Below, in pieces: positions 59,601 through 64,000 of a stretch of 64,000 bases of DNA. The stretch's first letter is position 1. Every line of letters starts with the position of its first letter. Under the pieces are notes generated by a model. It saw nothing but the letters and a program-made list of their open reading frames with translations. It ran no database searches and was not told the origin of the DNA. The position numbers and the translations under genes were made by a program. Location of the stretch: NCBI GenBank assembly GCA_002633005.1, contig NMRA01000082.1, positions 650,759 to 714,758 of the forward strand. Direction: 5' to 3'. This DNA comes from Phoronis australis (lineage: Eukaryota; Phoronida; Phoronidae).

Positions 59601-62600
59601 AGGCTGCGTTGGCGGACATTGGCGGAAACCCCCGGAATGTCAGGGAGGTATCAAGTGTTTTGTAGATTGTTTATGGCTATAGCTCACGCGTACGTGTACG
59701 TGTAGGCGGTGGGACAAGTTCTGCATGTGTTTGGGTCACATTCTTTAAGTGAGCAGAACTTGCCTGGTTCTTTGTAAGCAATCAGATCTCATAACAATAT
59801 TTTCTCCAACACTAGCAAACTTACATGAATCAGCGTTGCGTTCTAAGCAGCTAGCATTTAGAATATTGGTAAAGTGACACCAAGCGGAGGACGCTACACT
59901 TCATCTGTGCCCGGAGTCTGACCTTTGTATTCAAAATGAAAGACAAAATTAGTTTTGTCATTGTCTGGATAAGCTTTGTGCTAACACAAGATAAACATGT
60001 GTTTTCTTTTCTTGAGTGTGCTCTTATTGATGACCCCTGTACTCGAACTAGCACAAACTCGAGTACACAGTCAAGCTTGGAATGATAAACAGAAATTTTA
60101 AATTCAGAGTCAAATTGATATCATTAATGCTGATATCATTAATGCTGATATTATCAATTGCAAGCCAAGGAAAGACACTCATCGATATCAACCAAAACCT
60201 ACTCGAGCAAGGAATACGTCATACGTGTCTTGAGTTCAAATGTAGAAAGAGATAAGCGATTAGATTTCGGTAACAAGTTTTAGACCTCGTGAACTGGACG
60301 TAACGTTTGTTGAAGTTTATAACAGTCAAACAGCCACTCCACTCGAAAATTATCAAAATCTGCACTTCATCGTTGTCTGTTTCAAATTGGGCCTCATCTA
60401 ACGAAGATGGGGCTGCCTATTATTATAGGCACAAAATAGTGCTTCTGATGAGGTCGCCTAGTATAAATTATCGCGATTATTAGTCCAAGGATTAAAAAAA
60501 GAAATTACACCTTTTTAACCAAAATTACATGTGTTTATTTCATCTCAAGGACATCTGACAAAAGTTAATTTGACTTAAGTATTAATCCGCGTAACATAAT
60601 ACCACAGGCATTTATTAGAGATCGTGATCAACATACCTAAATAATGTAAATTTCTTAGGAAATCTTCCAAAATCGCTCTTTGGAAAACTCTTCTCCCTTG
60701 AGTCTTTTCGTACTAGCTGTTCATGTTCCAGCCTTTGTGCGCATGCCTATAACAAATTAAATAATTCGTGGTAAAGTACAAGAATGACGAACCAAATTAC
60801 CTTGATGAGCTTCGCTAACGATAAACTGTTGTATATTTCCTGTTTTTCTTTTGACAAGCAATCCCGATACTCCAGGAACCACCGGTGCTGCTCGAAAGAA
60901 CTGAAAATTTAATAAAATTCAAGTTTAAACAATGGAATTGGAATACAGATAGTGGATACGGTCCACCAAATTCTTACAGAGTGGAACTAAAAGAACTATC
61001 GACGAAAGGGAACATGAAGTTTAAAGGCCAGGTAAACTGGTGGGTGGCAAGGTATCTGGTCGCACATTTCACATATTGGCGACAGTTTTACATTATAACG
61101 TACGCTGAATTGGACGCCGTCCACGTGTATTGTCGGGCTGGGCTGAAAATACACATGTATGTGGGATGCGACAATGCGTGCAGTGAACATCGAGTCACAT
61201 CGTCGTTTCTCAATGTGTTGAAACCTACACTTTTACCGGGATTTTAGCACATGCATTGGCAGAGGGAATTGTAAGAAAACGTATTCAACCTAAATGTGAC
61301 CTTAGTGTTGTGCTTGCATATCATTTGAGCCTGCTTTAGTGATGATTGGCGGACGAACTCTCTGCCACCATGTGGATTAGTTTCTAAAAGCCGCCCATAT
61401 TTGGGAAAACACCAAAATTTACATGTAGTTAATTCGATGAAATCGCGACTGAAACACCATACAATTGAAACCGAGGAAAATTGGACTCTTGTTCATGAAA
61501 AACTGAACTGATTATATTTAATATATGTTAAAAAGATTCTGAGAAAACAAGAATTTCTGTTAAACGAAATTGTCGATTTTCATTTCATAATTTCCATAAA
61601 TTATAACGGAAAGCTCAAATTGTAATTTTAACTGGGGAACTGGCATGTGAGTAGACAAATTCTGAAATTTATTTCGTTCAGGATTCTGTTATGTTAACCT
61701 TCAGATAATGAAGAATTTCAAGGCTTATGATTCCGAAGATATTTAGCAACATGCGCGCTCCCAGGGGGGGGGGGGGGTTCGAACTAGCCCCCCATTATGC
61801 GAAGTGAGCAAAAAGGTCCGCTTCAGAGAAACAAAAACTCTGAAAGAGTAGAAAACGAGACAAAAGTCCACTAAAAAGGCAGGAACTAGAAAACTTAAGC
61901 GAATGCACATAGCTCTGTACAAACTTCATTTTTTATTATAGTGAAAGGTCTACATTCTAAAAAAATTTAGCCCCCATTTTAGGCAAAATGTCTGCATAAG
62001 CAAACTTGTTTACTTCCGTTAGGTTGATACTTATCAGACGAAACTCCAATGTTTCCTACCCTAGCGTGCCGTTCATGATATTTTTCTCGAACACGTAAAA
62101 TGTATTTAGTAATGGTCACGTCCGGTGTTTAACTTTTAGAACCTGCAGAGGTACATAGGTTCCGTAAAAATAATTCGAAAATCAAGAACATAGGGCCGTA
62201 CCATCGCTAGAGAAGCAAAAATCTTCGCTTCATCTACAATGCACAACTAATTGCACATTTTAGATTGTATTTTCTTATTGTACAATCGTGTTTGGAAATA
62301 AAAATGGTGAGGTAAACTATGTAATGACGTGAGCTGTTCGTGATGACGTTGTCTTTAAGGAGTAACTTGTTATTGGATAGTTTGTATTTTTATTTCAGAA
62401 AGAAATCGAACACAAGTCTTTGACGGAAATAGAGGCGACTGGGGCATGGGAGGTCGTGACGTTAAAGGGTGTGTTAAAGCAGACCAAATATGATGTTCGA
62501 GTGTGCTCATTGATCTATCACCAGGATTCAGGATTATTCTCCAGACACACTCCAAAAGCGAGTTTAATAGTTGAAGCCAGTGAGTTGTCAATTATCCTTT

Positions 62601-63375
62601 GAATTATACAGTTGCTTTGGACCCTTTTGCAAGAAAGTTCGAACCCTGATCAATACCGCTACAGCTTTCCGTAAACGCAAAAAAATCGCGAAAACGTAAA
62701 ATTTGGAAAAGCTTTGCAGGATATCGTCAAACATGAGAAACGAAGCACTTGACAACGTTAGAGTTAATACCTGTTGTCTTGCATTGTTAGCTAGTTGTCA
62801 GTAAATTCTGTATAGAGTTCAACGAGATTGAGGGAAGTGGAAAACAATGAGAATCATGCATAAAATGCGAAAAATCATACTTGTGGAAACATGCATTCAC
62901 GTGAGAACAACTTGTTGATAATGCTTTCGTGCACATGGCAAGATCCTGTGATCATAACTATTCGTGAGCATGTTAACAGATGGACCAGGCACAGGGTGAT
63001 CAACTCTAAGTCAAAGAATCTCTTAATGTTTTTTTTCTGTGTACTGAGCCTGGGCCCATTGATTCCAGACTTTCTTTATTTTATTCAAAATACTTCCATG
63101 TATATCCCTTGTTTCTGGCCTGTTTTCAGCCTGTTGGGAGTTGAATTTTAGCAACACTTCAAGAGTTAGCTGGAAGTAAAGTTGAAATACTGAACCTGTG
63201 ATACGGATCAGGTGTGACATTCGATTACTATATTTTCGCAAATTTGAAATATTTTGATAATTCTTTGTCTATTTTAGAGCCTCGTAAGATAAGTACTTTC
63301 AGTGAGTTTTTAAACGGTCAAAATCGTCTACAGGACAGGTATATCACTTGGCAACTCAAGACTGTTCATCAGTTG
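35525..63375 (+). CDS. Gene 2: Tie-like EGF/Ig/FN3 receptor ectodomain (partial, multi-exon)
   Basis: Recognised exons: 35525-35677 (EGF), 39647-39813 + 40471-40615 + 42326-42433 (Ig 1), 43446-43481 (linker), 44817-44980 + 49599-49737 + 56474-56581 (Ig 2), 59507-59647 (EGF-like), 60859-61031 + 62399-62579 (FN3 1) and 63278-63375 (start of FN3 2). Phases agree at every junction. EGF plus Ig plus FN3 modules is the ectodomain plan of Tie receptors, which bind secreted ligands through Ig/EGF and signal through a cytoplasmic tyrosine kinase. No transmembrane, kinase or phosphatase exon is in the window, so the Tie assignment is by architecture only. No signal peptide was found. Introns reach 6.7 kb and are loaded with transposons. 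It could also be the 5' half of a receptor phosphatase or a non-catalytic adhesion protein. Confidence 0.65.
35870..36005. repeat. C-rich low-complexity tract, ACGACCC-type
   Basis: A degenerate array of CGACCCACGACCCCC-like words. The tract at 38650-38770 reads as its reverse complement, including the flanking purine/pyrimidine junction, so the two are inverted copies. Confidence 0.6.
36330..37290 (+). mobile_element. THAP element fragment (KRCCY-type), copy 1
   Basis: This shares long collinear sequence with 52830-53490: GACCAATCAGAACA, AAGCCGCCATT, CTCAAGAAATT, GAAACGGTGTTG, CAGCCGTTATGC and the TTTGAGTTATTTTTGTAAATA end. The coding part corresponds to a THAP zinc finger but is frameshifted here. 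The region upstream of the finger has a CCAAT box and may be the element's promoter. Confidence 0.55.
37471..37795. mobile_element. MITE-like element with GGCGGAT/ATTCGCC ends
   Basis: It starts CATAGGCGGATTTAGGGGG and ends CCTAGATTCGCCACTG, imperfect inverted ends with G/C-homopolymer subterminal tracts. The internal AAACAGCAAGAGCGT matches the element starting at 63482. It is 325 nt and non-coding. Confidence 0.6.
38650..38770. repeat. G-rich low-complexity tract (inverted mate of 35870-36005)
   Basis: Words such as GGGGTCGAGAGGGTCGAGG and GTCGTGAGTTGTGGGG are reverse complements of the C-rich tract 2.7 kb upstream. Confidence 0.55.
39124..39154. repeat. Perfect 14-bp hairpin with GGC loop
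   Basis: ACCGTCCTACTGGC is followed by GGC and then its exact reverse complement. It is intronic and lies about 0.5 kb before the first Ig exon. Confidence 0.75.
39647..39813 (+). CDS. Gene 2 exon: Ig 1, strands A-C
   Basis: The acceptor is TTCATTTCAG; phase 1 in, phase 0 out at donor GTATCA. The product contains VELKEDGMVPADVIQKDEGK and FTFECIL, the B strand with the first Ig cysteine, then WSLAGLDSINIEKR with a Trp after the Cys. The exon at 44817 is clearly paralogous (LKEEGRIVPTTVIRKQEGKS, ITVECIA). Confidence 0.8.
40471..40615 (+). CDS. Gene 2 exon: Ig 1, middle strands
   Basis: The acceptor is TTTCTTACAG; phase 0 in, phase 1 out at GTAAGT. The product begins DTMAFKNINKIKSIETP and ends LGNAKIRIS. 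Joined to 42326 it yields AKIRISALKVEDSGTYRC, the canonical E-F strand signature of Ig domains. Both start phase and end phase match the paralog at 49599. Confidence 0.8.
42326..42433 (+). CDS. Gene 2 exon: Ig 1, strands F-G
   Basis: The acceptor is CATGTTCGCAG and the donor GTAAGT; 108 nt, phase 1-1. ALKVEDSGTYRCTLV supplies the second Ig cysteine, and FNSSEVTLVVL is the G strand with an N-S-S site. The paralog at 56474 has the same length and phase. Confidence 0.85.
43446..43481 (+). CDS. Gene 2 candidate mini-exon: linker between Ig domains
   Basis: The 36-nt segment between CACTTGCAG and GTAGGT is phase 1-1 and encodes about GNSDQTGNEAFEG. It is polar, cysteine-free and comparable with the 33-nt linker exon of gene 1. 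Short length makes chance occurrence possible. Confidence 0.45.
44817..44980 (+). CDS. Gene 2 exon: Ig 2, strands A-C
   Basis: The acceptor is TTCATTTCAG, the same sequence context as at 39647; phase 1 in, phase 0 out at GTAAGA. The product includes VLKEEGRIVPTTVIRKQEGK and SITVECIARNEKEF, with the first Ig cysteine. It has no obvious Trp after the Cys, unlike its paralog. Confidence 0.8.
46386..47200 (+). mobile_element. Penelope-like retroelement 3' remnant with GIY-YIG-type endonuclease region
   Basis: The frame reads KKTHIGRYLDFNSNHTKGVK, TLQAEMTNLTETYERNDYPR and DFIKSALTSQRK, the thumb region of Penelope reverse transcriptases. After stops and frameshifts it continues with VNVVNCISVETLRLLETRIAEH, KRCCREGNTSSGVGEHMW and NIRILDSETG, the GIY-YIG endonuclease with its ETR...EH core. 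The first half of the GIY-YIG motif is degenerate (CISVETL in place of YIGETxR). It ends near DRNVVTVYID. The element is dead. Confidence 0.75.
48404..48539. mobile_element. Short GGCGGAT-family remnant
   Basis: It starts CAGACGGATCCAGG, ends CCTAAATCTGCCACTG, and contains GGGGCATGGCCCC near the right end. Ends are imperfect inverted repeats like those of the other family members. Confidence 0.5.
49599..49737 (+). CDS. Gene 2 exon: Ig 2, middle strands
   Basis: The acceptor is TTGCTACAG and the donor GTAATT; phase 0 in, phase 1 out. The product starts DTLDKKNKDPSEIEDLSFQP and ends WNFKAKMTIS. Joined to 56474 it gives KAKMTISELKVEDSGKIRC, the Ig E-F signature. It starts with GATACA like its paralog at 40471. 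Confidence 0.8.
52830..53490 (+). mobile_element. THAP element fragment (KRCCY-type), copy 2
   Basis: The fragment is collinear with 36330-37290. Its frame reads KRCCYDVCNSDSRYAAREEY, VTFWKFSNPKIDVEKCKRYM: Cys-x3-Cys, an F-x2-F core and a conserved ...K-C-x-R-Y/W block, as in the KRCCYGxCNSDSRY class of invertebrate THAP zinc fingers. A TAG replaces the residue after YM, so it is dead. Confidence 0.65.
53726..53798 (-). repeat. tRNA-derived SINE head or tRNA pseudogene
   Basis: On the minus strand, TGGTGCAGTGGTAAAGCA resembles a pol III A box in a D-arm (GTGC/GCAC stem), and GAGTTCGAGCC resembles a B box at the right distance. A clean acceptor stem and anticodon arm could not be drawn, so a functional tRNA is unlikely. 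Confidence 0.5.
53975..54378 (-). repeat. Dispersed repeat B, inverted mate of 63588-63985
   Basis: The reverse complement aligns almost continuously with 63588-63985: CCCCGGTAATTAAAATTAT, AAATGTGTGCAGTTTTAGTG, AAATTCGGAACACGGCGCA, CGACTCCGTTTCCGTCGTCT and GATTGCTTTGGAAATCGTCTT-like blocks are shared. It is probably a transposon interior. Confidence 0.8.
54634..56269 (-). mobile_element. Kolobok-like DNA transposon, TTAA target duplication, THAP domain
   Basis: The left end AGGAGCATGCCACCC and right end GGGTGGCATTCTCCT are inverted repeats (14 of 15), and both are flanked by TTAA (54630-54633 and 56270-56273). TTAA duplication plus a THAP-type transposase defines the Kolobok superfamily. The minus-strand frame 56073-55822 reads RFFRLPRESEMLRKWLVVVK, matching the F-x-x-(F/L)P...W core of THAP. 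At 1.6 kb it is too short for a full transposase. The small plus-strand frame 55679-55861 lies opposite the THAP frame and is a shadow. Confidence 0.75.
55822..56073 (-). pseudogene. THAP-domain ORF fragment inside Kolobok-like element
   Basis: An 83-codon frame. GKRVYRFFRLPRESEMLRKW carries the THAP FP/W core, and HLRVCDQQSS sits where THAP domains have RVC-S-x-H-F. The N-terminal C-x-C pair lies upstream in a broken frame and the final His-Phe is lost. THAP domains bind DNA through a C2CH zinc; this copy looks inactive. Confidence 0.55.
56474..56581 (+). CDS. Gene 2 exon: Ig 2, strands F-G
   Basis: The acceptor is ACATGTCCGCAG and the donor GTAAGT; 108 nt, phase 1-1. ELKVEDSGKIRCVMTWARSG contains the second Ig cysteine, and SPEVTFNVV is the G strand. 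It is identical in length and phase to 42326-42433. Confidence 0.85.
56681..56780. repeat. Tandem array, 20-bp unit, orientation 1
   Basis: Consecutive 20-bp units at 56681, 56701, 56721 and 56741, plus a degenerate one at 56761. The first is GCGTAAAGTAATCATTTGCT. Units diverge at several positions but keep the AAGT and ATTTG core. Confidence 0.8.
56938..57062. repeat. Tandem array, same 20-bp unit, reversed orientation
   Basis: Units at 56938, 56983, 57003, 57023 and 57043 (e.g. CAAATAATTACTTAATGCCG) are reverse complements of the units at 56681-56780. Between the arrays lie more degenerate copies. Confidence 0.75.
57342..57929 (-). other. Unrecognised 195-codon open frame
   Basis: The longest minus-strand frame in this part of the window that is not antisense to an exon. 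It has several Cys/His pairs (CLCKTC, SHCQNHNGGTCPGDLC) but no domain I recognise. It lies just upstream of a plus-strand gypsy remnant and could be antisense to decayed gag/protease sequence or another transposon. Confidence 0.2.
58020..58860 (+). pseudogene. Ty3/gypsy retrotransposon remnant: pol C-terminal part, integrase
   Basis: Across frameshifts the sequence reads GGHEVKQVVVANTLQKAVM-like and AHESVLDRRLGVTKKT (integrase zinc finger HHCC start), NFYWPGVASEVTRYGRSRDI and CHRTIPK (its C-x2-C part, with the first Cys replaced by Arg). It continues APLGEM, then ALVEAFKRVGFPRETVSDRG and TQVTAEVMK, which include the second catalytic Asp of the integrase core. The first Asp is replaced by divergent sequence and the catalytic Glu region is lost after a TAA near 58846. 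A TRSQTK stretch near 58080 fits the pol linker. No LTR was found. Confidence 0.7.
59507..59647 (+). CDS. Gene 2 exon: truncated EGF-like module
   Basis: The acceptor is CCGCTTTCAG and the donor GTATCA; 141 nt, phase 1-1. The product contains RCYCKRSLDCNETVPPLACT and EGCVGGHWRKPPECQG: six cysteines matching the C-x-C to C-terminal part of the 8-Cys module at 35525, but the first two Cys positions are replaced by TLSTVLLSPF. There is an N-E-T glycosylation site. It lies between Ig 2 and FN3 1. Confidence 0.65.
59648..60858 (+). other. Gene 2 intron; no element recognised
   Basis: About 1.2 kb. A short tandem duplication TGATATCATTAATGC occurs near 60117-60146. Nothing else recognised. Confidence 0.5.
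60859..61031 (+). CDS. Gene 2 exon: FN3 1, first half
   Basis: The acceptor is TTTTGACAAG; phase 1 in, phase 0 out at GTAAAC. The product includes IPILQEPPVLLERTENLIKF, KFKQWNWNTDSGYGPPNSYR and VELKEL: a Pro-Pro start, a B strand, the Gly-Tyr-Gly turn and the Tyr-x-Val C strand of fibronectin type III domains. The usual B-strand Trp is replaced or shifted to QWNW. Confidence 0.75.
61032..62398 (+). other. Gene 2 intron carrying dispersed repeat A
   Basis: It splits FN3 1. Repeat A copy 3 lies at 61765-62010, beginning with a long G homopolymer (about 61766-61780). Confidence 0.55.
61765..62010 (+). repeat. Dispersed repeat family A, copy 3
   Basis: It keeps the order of landmarks of the copies at 5255-5505 (minus) and 18185-18445 (plus): GCGAAGTGAGCAAAAAGGTC, GCACATAGCTCTGTAC, AGGTCTACATTCT and AGCCCCCATTTTAGGC. 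The G-run start resembles the GGGGGG subterminal tracts of the other short elements here. Confidence 0.65.
62399..62579 (+). CDS. Gene 2 exon: FN3 1, second half
   Basis: The acceptor is TTTATTTCAG and the donor GTGAGT; phase 0 in, phase 1 out. The product includes GAWEVVTLKGVLKQTKYDVR and VCSLIYHQDSGLFS. L-x-x-x-T-x-Y-x-V-R-V plus the G-x-F-S turn is the E-F-G signature of FN3 domains. It completes the domain begun at 60859. Confidence 0.85.
63278..63375 (+). CDS. Gene 2 exon: start of FN3 2 (3' end uncertain)
   Basis: The acceptor is CTATTTTAG, phase 1 in. The product EPRKISTFSEFLNGQNRLQD then RYITWQLKT looks like the A-B strands of an FN3 domain with the conserved Trp. The best phase-0 donor, matching the previous FN3 split, is GTTAGA after 63375, but it is weak. 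The frame closes at 63399. The rest of the domain lies beyond the window. Confidence 0.55.
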
Positions 63376-63481
63376 GTTAGACTGATGCAGGCCTTCTGAA
63401 TTTCACCTGTGGGGACTATAAAATAATTGTTTCTTCACTCTTCATAACAAGAAACACTGCTGGTTGACATATGCTGTAACC

Positions 63482-63587
63482 ATAGGCGGATTTGGGGGGG
63501 GGGCCCAGGGGGCCCGCCCCCCCCCCTTGGCTGCCGCAAAAAAAATAAAACAGTAAGAGCGTAGGGAAATGGTGAGTTTATTAATTA
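63482..63587 (+). mobile_element. GGCGGAT-family element, left end
   Basis: It starts CATAGGCGGATTTGGGGGGG followed by G and C homopolymers and AAAACAGTAAGAGCGTA, matching the MITE at 37471. It leads directly into repeat B (63588-63985), so repeat B is probably the interior of a longer member of this family. Confidence 0.6.
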
Positions 63588-63985
63588 GCCCCGGTAATTA
63601 AAATTATACGGATGAAAAACGATTTAAATGTGTGCAGTTTTAGTGTTGGGGCGGGGGGGCTCAAACCCAATTTCAAGTGTCAAATTCGGAACACGGCGCA
63701 TTCGCAACGGAACTATGGCTAAGTATAGGATCTCCCGCGATATCCTAGGCGACCGGCAGTGGCGCTGCGCACTACGACTCCGTTTCCGTCGTCTGCTCCA
63801 CTGTGCAATGAAGAAAATTTACTTCACTTTTGAAAGAAAATGGAACCTGAGTGACGATGAAAAAACAGAAGCTGCTGGTAAGATGTGAATTTTAATCGAA
63901 GCCTTAGTGAATCACTCAGAAACTCGCAATACTCTCTTTGTCAAACCTTATCTTAAGACGATTTCCAAAGCAATCCCGTCATTAT
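63588..63985 (+). repeat. Dispersed repeat B, plus-strand copy
   Basis: Near-identical over about 400 nt to the reverse complement of 53975-54378. An open frame at 63628-63888 (GGSNPISSVKFGTRRIRNGT) is partly kept in the other copy (GGSDPISSFKFGTRRNCNGT), but the two diverge after that. Confidence 0.8.
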
Positions 63986-64000
63986 TGCCAACACGAAAAA

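Overview
This is eukaryotic, clearly metazoan DNA. Coding sequence is broken into many short exons with canonical GT/AG junctions, and the introns and spacers are AT-rich and full of transposon debris (LINE, Penelope-like, Ty3/gypsy, pogo, Kolobok/THAP, hAT-like and MITE-type copies). The repertoire, the many TACATGTA words and the expanded 8-cysteine EGF and Tie-like receptor exons suggest a marine invertebrate. A cnidarian such as a stony coral or anemone fits best, but an amphioxus- or mollusc-type genome cannot be excluded. No bacterial-style operons, rRNA, functional tRNA or CRISPR arrays are visible.

Gene 1 (1703-19628, plus strand, 5' end missing) is reconstructed from 15 exons. Every internal junction is phase 1 and the joined frame stays open for about 1604 codons to a TAA. 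It encodes three tandem SEA-like modules, each split over two exons at the same place; 34 MEGF/Draper-type EGF repeats, 28 of them packed into two giant exons; a 33-nt linker exon; and a final exon with one transmembrane helix and a short acidic tail. This is a type I cell-surface protein with a very long cysteine-rich ectodomain and no recognisable signalling domain. The modular exons suggest growth by exon duplication.

The spacer from about 20.1 to 35.5 kb is dominated by mobile elements. It holds a hAT-like MITE with a perfect 8-bp target duplication, two head-to-tail copies of one LINE 3' end (the first crossed by an assembly gap, the second split by a 2.7-kb insertion), and an inverted pair of THAP-element fragments flanking a dead pogo/Tigger transposase.

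Gene 2 (35525 to beyond 63375, plus strand, both ends outside the recognised exons) has exons for an 8-Cys EGF module, two Ig domains each split over three exons with identical phases (1-0, 0-1, 1-1), a short linker, a further EGF-like module and FN3 domains. EGF + Ig + FN3 is the ectodomain plan of Tie-type receptor tyrosine kinases, but no transmembrane or kinase exon lies in the window, so a receptor phosphatase or adhesion protein remains possible. Its introns contain a Penelope-like remnant, a Kolobok element with TTAA duplications and a THAP domain, a gypsy integrase remnant, two opposed arrays of a 20-bp repeat, and GGCGGAT-ended repeat copies that recur at the right edge.

All exon limits were read by eye from splice motifs, phase and domain continuity. 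None is confirmed by transcripts.
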